DNA of 64,000 nt. Source: Rhizobium subbaraonis (GTDB lineage: Bacteria; Pseudomonadota; Alphaproteobacteria; Rhizobiales; Rhizobiaceae). Both the position numbers and the translations under genes were made by a program. The notes beneath the pieces are model-generated. The model made no database searches and was not told where the DNA came from. It saw nothing but the letters and a program-made list of their open reading frames with translations. Location: the NCBI RefSeq assembly GCF_900220975.1, contig NZ_OBQD01000007.1, forward strand, positions 186,001 to 250,000. The letters run 5' to 3'. This document shows positions 16,193-23,441 of this stretch, one piece after another (position 1 is the stretch's first letter; every line of letters starts with the position of its first letter).

Positions 16193-17095
16193 ATGCCTCT
16201 GGCCATGAACCGCGATGTCTTCATCACCTGCGCCGTCACCGGCTCGGGCGACACTGTCGGCAAATCCAAGCACGTGCCGATCACGCCGAAGCAGATCGCA
16301 GAAGCGGCCGTCGAGGCCGCCAAGGCCGGTGCCGCCGTCATCCACTGCCATGTGCGCGATCCCGAGACCGGCGCGCCCTCGCGCCGCAACGACCTCTACA
16401 AGGAAGTGACAGACCGCATCCGCCAGGCCGAGGTCGACATCGTCTTGAACCTCACCGCCGGCATGGGCGGCGACATGATCTTCGGCGACGTCGAAAGGCC
16501 GCTGCCGCTGAAGGAACAGGGCACTGACATGGCCGGCGCCACCGAGCGCGTCTCCCACGTCGCCGAATGCCTGCCCGAAATCTGCACGCTCGACTGCGGC
16601 ACGATGAACTTCTCGCTCGGCGACTACGTCATGACCAATACGCCATCGATGCTGCGCGCCATGGCGAAGCAGATGACCGACCTCGGCGTGCGCCCCGAGA
16701 TCGAGGCCTTCGACACCGGCCACCTGTGGTTCGCCAAGCAGCTTGTCGAGGAAGGCCTGATCGAGGACCCGGTGCTGATCCAGCTCTGCATGGGCATCCC
16801 ATGGGGCGCGCCGGACGACCTCAACACCTACATGGCGATGGTCAACAACGTACCTGACAACTGGACCTTCTCGGCGTTTTCGATCGGCCGCAACGCCATG
16901 GCCTACCCGGCCGCGGCCGTGCTCGCCGGCGGCAACGTCCGCGTCGGGCTTGAGGACAACCTGTACATCGGCAAGGGCCAGCTCGCCACCAACGCCCAGC
17001 TCGTAGAGAAGGCGGTCAACGTCATCGAGAACATGGGCGCGCGCGTCATCGGCCCGGCCGAGGTGCGCGAGAAATTGAAGCTGACGAAGCGGTAA
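16193..17095 (+). CDS. BKACE family 3-dehydrocarnitine cleavage enzyme
   Basis: The 300-residue product is a beta-keto acid cleavage enzyme (DUF849 family). It shows the opening FITCAVTGSGDT, the metal-site HCHVRDPETG motif, the SLDCGTMNF-like segment (TLDCGTMNFSLGDY), EAFDTGHL, and GGNVRVGLEDN near the end. With acetyl-CoA the family splits a beta-keto acid. Next to carnitine dehydrogenase the substrate should be 3-dehydrocarnitine, giving betainyl-CoA and acetoacetate. The start at 16193 follows GGGAGA; the longer in-frame ATG at 16151 has no such site. It is the first gene of a plus-strand catabolic run. Equivalent to CdhC of Pseudomonas in role. Confidence 0.87.
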   Translation: MPLAMNRDVFITCAVTGSGDTVGKSKHVPITPKQIAEAAVEAAKAGAAVIHCHVRDPETGAPSRRNDLYKEVTDRIRQAEVDIVLNLTAGMGGDMIFGDVERPLPLKEQGTDMAGATERVSHVAECLPEICTLDCGTMNFSLGDYVMTNTPSMLRAMAKQMTDLGVRPEIEAFDTGHLWFAKQLVEEGLIEDPVLIQLCMGIPWGAPDDLNTYMAMVNNVPDNWTFSAFSIGRNAMAYPAAAVLAGGNVRVGLEDNLYIGKGQLATNAQLVEKAVNVIENMGARVIGPAEVREKLKLTKR

Positions 17096-17105
17096 AAATA
17101 TCCGG

Positions 17106-17262
17106 AGGGCCTGCCCGTCATCCGCCTGCCGGCACCTTTTCCCCGCGAAAGGGGAGAAGGGACAGTTGGCCCGCCCCTGCTTCTCGATCGAAGTGAGCGG
17201 TTGCGGCGACAGCAGCAGCGTCCCCTCTCCCCGCCTGCGGGGAGAGGGTCAAACTGAGGGGC
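17106..17262. repeat. Composite palindromic intergenic repeat
   Basis: The gap between the cleavage enzyme and carnitine dehydrogenase holds two linked palindromic units. One is at 17112-17160 (CATCCGCCTGCCGGCACC, then TTTTCCCC/GGGGAGAA). The other is around 17217-17262 (CCCCTCTCCCCGCC, then GGGGAGAGGG and a short GAGGGGCA tail). Both resemble units at 5689-5735 and 5807-5852. They lie inside the presumed operon and may set the relative expression of the two genes. Confidence 0.65.
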
Positions 17263-17318
17263 AAGCTTCTCCAGCGCGAAGACATCAGCACAACAACAGA
17301 CACCACGGGAACGACCAC

Positions 17319-18809
17319 ATGACCAAGATCAACAAGGCAGCCTGCATCGGCGGCGGCGTCATCGGCGGGGCCTGGGCGGCGCGGTTCGCGCTCGCCGGCA
17401 TCGACGTCAGCATCTACGATCCGCATCCGGAGGCTGAGCGCATCATCGGCGAAGTCATGGCCAATGCCGAGCGCGCCTACGGCATGCTGACCATGGCGCC
17501 GCTGCCGCCGAAGGGAAAGCTGACCTTCGTCAAGAGCATCGAGGAAGCCGTGCGAGGCGCTGACTGGATTCAGGAAAGCGTGCCCGAGCGGGTCGACCTG
17601 AAGCGCGGCGTCATCACCCAGATCGACGCTGCCGCGAGCCCTACGGCACTGATCGGCTCGTCGACGTCCGGCATCATGCCGACCGACCTGCAGCGCGACA
17701 TGAAGCATCCCGAGCGCATGTTCGTCGCCCACCCCTACAACCCCGTATACCTGCTGCCGCTCGCCGAACTCGTCGGCGGCGAGAAGACGGCGCGCGCGAC
17801 GCTGGAAGACGCGAAGGCCAAGCTCGCCACCATCGGCATGAAGGGCGTGATCATCAACAAGGAGATCGAGGCCTTCGTCGGCGACCGCCTGCTGGAGGCC
17901 GTCTGGCGCGAAGGCCTGTGGCTGATCAAGGACGACATCTGCGACACCGAGACCCTCGACGATGTGATCCGCTATTCGTTCGGCATGCGCTGGGCGCAGA
18001 TGGGCATGTTCGAGACCTACCGCATCGCCGGCGGCGAGGCCGGCATGCGCCACTTCATCGCCCAGTTCGGCCCCTGCCTGTCCTGGCCCTGGACCAAGCT
18101 CACAGACGTCGTCGACCTCACCGACGAACTGGTCGACAAGATCGCCAACCAGTCCGACGCCCAGTCCGGCGCTCGCGGCATCCGTGAACTGGAGCGCATC
18201 CGCGACCAGAACCTCGTCGGCATCATGCATGCGCTGAAGGCCGGCGACGACGGCCGCGGCTGGGGTGCCGGCAAGCTTCTGACCGAGTTCGAGGACTATC
18301 TCTGGGCCAATGCCAAGAAGCCGGAGGTCGACCTCGGCGAGGTCAAGCCGCTGAAGATCCTCGACACCAAGGTCAGCGCCGCCTGGGTCGACTATAACGG
18401 CCACATGACCGAGCACCGCTACCTGCAGGTTTTCGGCGACACCTCCGACGGCGTGCTGCGCCTGATCGGCGTCGATCTCGAATATGTCCGCGACGGCCAC
18501 AGCTACTACACGGTCGAGACCCACATCCGCCACCTCGGCGAGGCCAAGCTCGGCGACGCGCTCTACACCACCTGCCAGATCCTGTCCTCGGACGAAAAGC
18601 GCCTGCAGTTCTTCTCGACCATCTGCAATGCGCAGACCAACGAGCCTGTCGCCACCGCCGAGCAGCTGATGCTGCATGTGGACTCGAAGGCCGGCAAGGC
18701 GGTCGCCGCACCCGCGCATGTGCTGGACAAGGTGAAGGCGCTGACCGAGGCCCATGCGCGGCTGCCGATGCCCGAGGGTGCCGGCCGGCATGTGGGGCAG
18801 AAGCGCTGA
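17319..18809 (+). CDS. Fused L-carnitine 3-dehydrogenase and betainyl-CoA thioesterase
   Basis: The 496-residue product joins two enzymes. Residues about 5-325 form a 3-hydroxyacyl-CoA-dehydrogenase-type oxidoreductase with the NAD loop IGGGVIGGAW (residues 10-19) and the FVAHPYNPVYLLPL active-site block. Residues about 345-480 form a hotdog thioesterase (AAWVDYNGHMTEHRYLQVFGD). In Sinorhizobium-type bacteria this fusion oxidises L-carnitine to 3-dehydrocarnitine, and its thioesterase part releases glycine betaine from betainyl-CoA made by the BKACE enzyme. In other bacteria the two parts are separate genes (CdhA, CdhB). The start at 17319 has a GGGA site; upstream in-frame codons lie in the repeat. 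Confidence 0.88.
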   Translation: MTKINKAACIGGGVIGGAWAARFALAGIDVSIYDPHPEAERIIGEVMANAERAYGMLTMAPLPPKGKLTFVKSIEEAVRGADWIQESVPERVDLKRGVITQIDAAASPTALIGSSTSGIMPTDLQRDMKHPERMFVAHPYNPVYLLPLAELVGGEKTARATLEDAKAKLATIGMKGVIINKEIEAFVGDRLLEAVWREGLWLIKDDICDTETLDDVIRYSFGMRWAQMGMFETYRIAGGEAGMRHFIAQFGPCLSWPWTKLTDVVDLTDELVDKIANQSDAQSGARGIRELERIRDQNLVGIMHALKAGDDGRGWGAGKLLTEFEDYLWANAKKPEVDLGEVKPLKILDTKVSAAWVDYNGHMTEHRYLQVFGDTSDGVLRLIGVDLEYVRDGHSYYTVETHIRHLGEAKLGDALYTTCQILSSDEKRLQFFSTICNAQTNEPVATAEQLMLHVDSKAGKAVAAPAHVLDKVKALTEAHARLPMPEGAGRHVGQKR

Positions 18810-19128
18810 CGCGTTCTCCCTCCCCTTTGTGGGGAGGGTGGCCGCAGCACCGGGAGGGGACTGCTCCCCATCAGCCTGCCGGCACCTTCTCCCCGTGAAC
18901 GGGAGAAGGGACACGCTGCAGCCGCTAGACGCTTCGGGGGAGAACGAAGAGGCAAAAAAGTTGCATGCCGCCTGGACCGGCAAGGGCAAAGCCCGACCGG
19001 ATGGGACCAGGCGAAAGAGAACGAGGCGCCGCCGCAATTTCCTTCTCCTCGCCTGCGGGGAGAAGGTGCTGGCAGGCGGATGAGGGGCAGGCCAGCAGGC
19101 GCCCCCTCAAAACACGAGGGAGAACACA
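18810..19128. repeat. Intergenic region with three palindromic repeat units
   Basis: No gene is seen here. A CCTCCCC/GGGGAGG unit with a GGCCGCAGCACCGGGAGGGG tail lies at 18820-18858. A CATCAGCCTGCCGGCACCTTCTCC unit lies at 18863-18909. An inverted copy of the same unit (CTTCTCCTCGCC, GGGGAGAAGG, GGCAGGCGGATGAGGGGC) lies at 19041-19088. The last two are related to units at 5807 and 17112 and face each other. The ribosome site GAGGGAG before the acyl-CoA dehydrogenase ATG at 19129 closes the region. Confidence 0.65.
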
Positions 19129-20289
19129 ATGAACTTCGCACTGACGGACGAACAGCAGATGATCGTCGACACGGTCCGCTCTTTCGTCGAGACCGAGATC
19201 TATCCGCACGAGAACGAGGTCGAGCGCACCGGCTTCGTTCCGCCGGAGCTGGGCCAGGAAATCGCCCGCAAGTGTAAGGAAATCGGCTTCTTCGGCTGTA
19301 ATTTCCCGGAGGAAGTCGGCGGCGCGGGCCTCGACCACACCTCGTTCACCCTGGTCGAGCGCGAACTCGGCCGCGGCTCGATGGCGCTGACCGTCTTCTT
19401 CGGCCGCCCCTCCGGCATCCTGATGGGCTGCAACGACGAGCAGCGCGAGAAGTACCTGATTCCGGCTGTACGCGGCGACAAGTTCGACGCACTCGCCATG
19501 ACCGAGCCGGACGCAGGCTCCGACGTGCGCGGCATGAAGTGCTTCGCCAGGAAGGACGGCGACGACTGGATCGTCAACGGCACCAAGCACTTCATTTCCC
19601 ACGCCAATATCGCCGATTTCGTCATCGTCTTCATCGCGACAGGCGAGGAGCAGACGCCGCGCGGGCCGAAGAAGCTGATCACCTCGTTCCTTGTCGACCG
19701 CGGCACGCCCGGCTTCGAGATCCGCGACGGCTACAATTCGGTCTCGCATCGCGGCTACAAGAACTGCATCCTCTCCTTCGACGACTGCCGCCTGCCGTCC
19801 TCGCAGATCCTGGGCGAGGTGCACCGCGGCTTCGACCTTGCCAACGACTGGCTCTACGCCACGCGCCTGACGGTCGCCGCCACCTCCGTCGGCCGGGCGC
19901 GCCGCGTCTTCGACTACGCGCTCTCCTATGCGGCCGAGCGCAAGCAGTTCGGCAAGCCGATCGGCGCCAACCAGGGCGTTTCGTTCAAGCTCGCCGACAT
20001 GATCACCGAGATCGACGCGGCCGACCTTTTGACGCTGTCGGCCGCCTGGCGCCTCGACCAGGGCCTGCCGTCGAACCGCGAGATCGCCTCTGCCAAGGTC
20101 TATGCTACGGAGATGCTCGCGCGGGTCACCGACGAGGCGATCCAGATCTACGGCGGCATGGGCCTGATGGACGACCTGCCGCTCGCCCGCTTCTGGCGCG
20201 ACGCCCGCGTCGAGCGCATCTGGGACGGCACCTCCGAGATCCAGCGCCATATCATCAGCCGCGACCTGCTGCGGCCGCTGGGAGCGTGA
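19129..20289 (+). CDS. Acyl-CoA dehydrogenase, probable gamma-butyrobetainyl-CoA dehydrogenase
   Basis: The 386-residue flavoprotein shows the standard three-part acyl-CoA dehydrogenase layout: MTEPDAGSDV in the middle domain, KQFGKPIGANQGVSFKLADM, QIYGGMGLMDD and the late RIWDGTSEIQR block with the usual catalytic Glu region. The family makes an alpha,beta-double bond in an acyl-CoA using FAD and passes electrons to ETF. In a locus with carnitine dehydrogenase, an acyl-CoA ligase and an enoyl-CoA hydratase, the likely step is gamma-butyrobetainyl-CoA to crotonobetainyl-CoA. CaiA-like crotonobetainyl-CoA reduction in the other direction is less likely in an aerobe. The ligase gene starts 8 bp downstream, so they are co-transcribed. 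Confidence 0.85.
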   Translation: MNFALTDEQQMIVDTVRSFVETEIYPHENEVERTGFVPPELGQEIARKCKEIGFFGCNFPEEVGGAGLDHTSFTLVERELGRGSMALTVFFGRPSGILMGCNDEQREKYLIPAVRGDKFDALAMTEPDAGSDVRGMKCFARKDGDDWIVNGTKHFISHANIADFVIVFIATGEEQTPRGPKKLITSFLVDRGTPGFEIRDGYNSVSHRGYKNCILSFDDCRLPSSQILGEVHRGFDLANDWLYATRLTVAATSVGRARRVFDYALSYAAERKQFGKPIGANQGVSFKLADMITEIDAADLLTLSAAWRLDQGLPSNREIASAKVYATEMLARVTDEAIQIYGGMGLMDDLPLARFWRDARVERIWDGTSEIQRHIISRDLLRPLGA

Positions 20290-20296
20290 TCAGAAC

Positions 20297-22351
20297 ATGA
20301 CCCGCTCCCTCGACCGCCTCATCCGGCCCCGCTCCATCGCCGTCTTCGGCGGCAAGGAGGCGGGCCGCGTCATCGAACAGTGCGACAAGATGGGCTTTGC
20401 CGGCGACATCTGGCCGGTCCATCCGACCAAGGACGAGATCCACGGCCGCCGTTGCTACCGCTCTGTCGCCGAGCTTCCCGCCGCCCCCGATGCGTCCTTC
20501 GTCGGCGTCAACCGCAACCTGACGATCGAGATCATCCGCGAGCTTTCGGCCCGCGGCGCCGGCGGCGCGGTCTGCTATGCCTCGGGCTTCCGCGAGGCCG
20601 TCACCGAGCTTGCCGACGGCGACGAGCTGCAGAAGGCCCTCGTTGCGGCTGCCGGCGACATGCCGATCCTGGGCCCCAACTGCTACGGCTTCATCAACAT
20701 GCTGGACGGCGCGCTGATGTGGCCCGACCAGCACGGCATGGTCAGGATCGAGCGCGGCGTCGCCGTGCTCACCCAGTCCTCCAACATCGCCTGTAACATC
20801 TCCATGCAGCAGCGCGGTCTGCCGCTCGCCTATATCCTGACGGCCGGCAACCAGGCGCAGACCGGGCTTTGCGACCTCGCCTGCGCGGTGCTGGAGGATC
20901 CCCGCGTCACCGCCGTCGGCCTGCACATCGAGGGCTTTGACAGCATCGCCGCGCTGGAGCGGCTCGCCCGCCGCGCCCGCGAACTGCAGAAGCCGGTGGT
21001 CACGTTGAAGGTCGGCAAGTCCGAGCAGGCACAGCTTGCCACCGTCTCGCACACCGCCTCGCTGGCCGGCAACGACGCGGTCTCATCCGCGCTCCTTTCC
21101 CGCCTCGGGATCGGCCGCGTCGAGACGCTGCCGGAACTCCTGGAGACGCTGAAGCTCCTGCACCTCCATGGCCCGCTCGCAAGTTTCGACATCTCGTCGA
21201 TGAGCTGCTCGGGCGGCGAGGCCTCGCTGATGGCCGACGCCGGCGTCAAGCGCAAGGTCGTCTACCGGGCGCTGCGCGAGGAGCAGCGTCTGCCCCTGCG
21301 CGAAAGCCTCGGCCAGATGGTGACGATCTCCAACCCGCTCGACTACCACACCTTCGTCTGGGGCAACCGCGAGAAACAGACCGAGGCCTTCACCGCGATG
21401 ATGCGCGGCGGCTATGCGCTCAACCTGATCGTGCTGGATTTCCCGCGCCTCGACCGCTGCGATGCGAGCGACTGGGTGACGACCTGCCATGCCGTCATCG
21501 ACGCCGCGCGGGCCGCGGGCGCCCGCGCCGGCATCGTCGCCAGCATGGGCGAGAACCTGCCCGAGGATACGGCGCTGATGCTGATGGAAAACGGTGTCGT
21601 GCCCTTCTACGGCATCGAGGAGGCGCTGGCCGCGGCAGAAGCCGCAGCGACCATCGGCGCGCTCTGGGCAACGCCCCTTCCCGCGCCGCTGCTGAATGTG
21701 GCTGCAGCAGACGGCGAGCCGGTGACGCTGACCGAGCACGAGGCCAAAGAGGCGCTCGCCGCATTCGGCCTGCCCGTCCCGGAGGGCCGCGTCGCCGAGA
21801 CCGCGGATGAGGCTGCGGACGCCGCGGAGGCACTCGGATATCCGGTCGTCCTCAAGGGCCTCGGCGTCGCCCACAAAACGGAAGCCGGCGCGGTGAAGCT
21901 CAACTTGCAGACCCGCGACGCAGTGCTGGAAGCGGCCTCGGCCATGGCCGGCGTCGCCTCCGGCTACCTCGTCGAGAAGATGGTCGCCCGCCCTGTCGCC
22001 GAGCTCATCGTCGGTGCGATGCGCGACCCTGTCGCCGGTCCGGTGCTGACGGTCGGAGCGGGCGGAATCCTGGTGGAATTGCTGGAGGATTCGGCGCTTC
22101 TGACGCTTCCGACCGATGAAACGGCCATTCGCGCGGCGATTTCCGGCCTGAAGGTCGCAAAACTGCTGAACGGCTATCGCGGCGGCCCGCCAGGCGATGT
22201 CGATGCGCTCGTCGAAGCCGTCGCATCGGCGGCATCCTATGTCGTTTCAAACGCTTCAATTGTCGATGAACTGGATATCAATCCTATCATGGTGCTTGCT
22301 GGAGGCGACGGCGTCGTCGCGGCAGACGCCCTGATCCGTCTGAGGAAGTAA
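20297..22351 (+). CDS. NDP-forming acyl-CoA ligase (CoA-binding plus ATP-grasp domains)
   Basis: The 684-residue product has an N-terminal CoA-binding Rossmann domain (about residues 5-135: RPRSIAVFGGKEAGRVIEQC, GPNCYGFIN), central succinyl-CoA-synthetase-like flavodoxin domains (SNPLDYHTFVWG), and a C-terminal ATP-grasp domain (about 465-684: LTEHEAKEALAAFGLPVPEG, VVLKGLGVAHKTEAGAVKLNL). This is the fused architecture of ADP-forming acetyl-CoA synthetase-type enzymes, not the AMP-forming CaiC/BcoC type. Between acyl-CoA dehydrogenase and enoyl-CoA hydratase it probably activates gamma-butyrobetaine, crotonobetaine or carnitine with CoA. The gaps of 8 bp before and 4 bp after indicate a tight operon. 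Substrate inferred. Confidence 0.83.
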   Translation: MTRSLDRLIRPRSIAVFGGKEAGRVIEQCDKMGFAGDIWPVHPTKDEIHGRRCYRSVAELPAAPDASFVGVNRNLTIEIIRELSARGAGGAVCYASGFREAVTELADGDELQKALVAAAGDMPILGPNCYGFINMLDGALMWPDQHGMVRIERGVAVLTQSSNIACNISMQQRGLPLAYILTAGNQAQTGLCDLACAVLEDPRVTAVGLHIEGFDSIAALERLARRARELQKPVVTLKVGKSEQAQLATVSHTASLAGNDAVSSALLSRLGIGRVETLPELLETLKLLHLHGPLASFDISSMSCSGGEASLMADAGVKRKVVYRALREEQRLPLRESLGQMVTISNPLDYHTFVWGNREKQTEAFTAMMRGGYALNLIVLDFPRLDRCDASDWVTTCHAVIDAARAAGARAGIVASMGENLPEDTALMLMENGVVPFYGIEEALAAAEAAATIGALWATPLPAPLLNVAAADGEPVTLTEHEAKEALAAFGLPVPEGRVAETADEAADAAEALGYPVVLKGLGVAHKTEAGAVKLNLQTRDAVLEAASAMAGVASGYLVEKMVARPVAELIVGAMRDPVAGPVLTVGAGGILVELLEDSALLTLPTDETAIRAAISGLKVAKLLNGYRGGPPGDVDALVEAVASAASYVVSNASIVDELDINPIMVLAGGDGVVAADALIRLRK

Positions 22352-22355
22352 GCCC

Positions 22356-23138
22356 ATGACCGGACCAATCCGCAAGCGCCGCGAAGGCGGCATCCTGGAA
22401 GTCACGATCGATCGCCCGAAAGCCAACGCGATCGATCTGGCGACGAGCCGCATCATGGGCGAGGTCTTCCGCGACTTCCGCGACGACCAATCCCTGCGCG
22501 TCGCGATCGTCACCGGCGCGGGCGAAAAATTCTTCTGCCCCGGCTGGGACCTGAAGGCGGCCGCCGCGGGCGACGCGGTCGACGGCGATTACGGCATTGG
22601 CGGCTTTGGCGGCATGCAGGAACTGCGCGACCTGAACAAGCCGATCATCGCCGCCGTCAATGGCATCTGTTGCGGCGGGGGGCTTGAGATCGCCCTCTCC
22701 ACCGACCTGATCCTCGCCGCCGAGCATGCCACCTTCGCCCTTCCCGAGATCCGCTCCGGCACCGTGGCGGATGCCGCCTCGATCAAACTGCCCAAGCGCA
22801 TCCCCTATCACATCGCCATGGACATGCTTCTGACCGGCCGCTGGCTGGACGCGGCCGAGGCGCACCGCTGGGGCTTCGTCAACGAGATCCTGCCGGCCGA
22901 CAAGCTGCTCGACCGCGCCTGGGAACTGGCGCGGCTCTTGGAGAGCGGCCCGCCACTGGTCTATGCTGCGATCAAGGAAGTGGTGCGCGCCGCCGAGGGC
23001 GAGACGTTCCAGACGACGATGAACAGGATCACCCGCCGCCAGTTTCCGACGGTGGACGTCCTCTATTCGAGCGAGGACCAGCTGGAAGGCGCGCGCGCCT
23101 TCGCGGAGAAGCGAGATCCGGTGTGGAAGGGCCGCTGA
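22356..23138 (+). CDS. caiD: Enoyl-CoA hydratase family, carnitinyl-CoA dehydratase (CaiD-like)
   Basis: The 260-residue crotonase has the oxyanion-hole segments GEKFFCPGWDLKAAAAG and NGICCGGGLEIALSTD, with Glu in the ALPEIRSGTVAD stretch, all typical of CaiD. CaiD interconverts crotonobetainyl-CoA and L-carnitinyl-CoA. With the preceding ligase and acyl-CoA dehydrogenase it completes a short beta-oxidation-like path from gamma-butyrobetaine to carnitine, which then enters the dehydrogenase and cleavage steps. It starts 4 bp after the ligase stop. A short GC stem with a T-run at its stop codon suggests that transcription of this block can end here. Confidence 0.82.
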   Translation: MTGPIRKRREGGILEVTIDRPKANAIDLATSRIMGEVFRDFRDDQSLRVAIVTGAGEKFFCPGWDLKAAAAGDAVDGDYGIGGFGGMQELRDLNKPIIAAVNGICCGGGLEIALSTDLILAAEHATFALPEIRSGTVADAASIKLPKRIPYHIAMDMLLTGRWLDAAEAHRWGFVNEILPADKLLDRAWELARLLESGPPLVYAAIKEVVRAAEGETFQTTMNRITRRQFPTVDVLYSSEDQLEGARAFAEKRDPVWKGR

Positions 23139-23151
23139 GCGGTTCTTTTTT
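23129..23151 (+). terminator. Candidate rho-independent terminator after the caiD-like gene
   Basis: The stem GCCGC/GCGGT surrounds the TGA stop codon and is followed by TTCTTTTTT. The stem is short (4-5 bp), so termination may be partial. Confidence 0.5.
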
Positions 23152-23441
23152 CCACATCGCCATGCCCTGAAAAACCATGCTCGCGCACGTCGCGGGCATT
23201 TGCATAAGGTGCATTTATGCACAGCGAAGGAAATTTAGGGCGTTACATTCGAGACAAATTCAGTAATCTTATCAATCAGCAAGCGGTGGGAGCCGCAAAG
23301 GGAACAAGGAGAACTTGAAGACCGACAAGGCGCCGGATGAGCGCCCCCGCACAGCCGACCGTGCGAAAATCTCCGGCGGCAGACCAGAAATTCTACCAAG
23401 CACAAGAAGGCCGGAACCGGCCGAACGAAGGGAACAGGGGA
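23139..23441. promoter_or_regulatory. Intergenic promoter region of the carnitine-locus ABC importer with dyad GTGCAT-TT-ATGCAC
   Basis: This gap separates the catabolic genes from the ABC importer genes. It contains a notably AT-rich stretch (23200-23280), the opposite of its surroundings, with an inverted repeat GTGCAT (23209-23214), TT, ATGCAC (23217-23222). An overlapping TGCATAA/TTATGCA pair lies at 23201-23207 and 23215-23221. This looks like a promoter with a regulator-binding dyad. No gene is seen. Confidence 0.5.

Noticed and set aside
17118-19037. 639-codon open frame on the minus strand
   Set aside because: It is fully antisense to the carnitine dehydrogenase fusion and runs through palindromic repeats; no motif or ribosome site.
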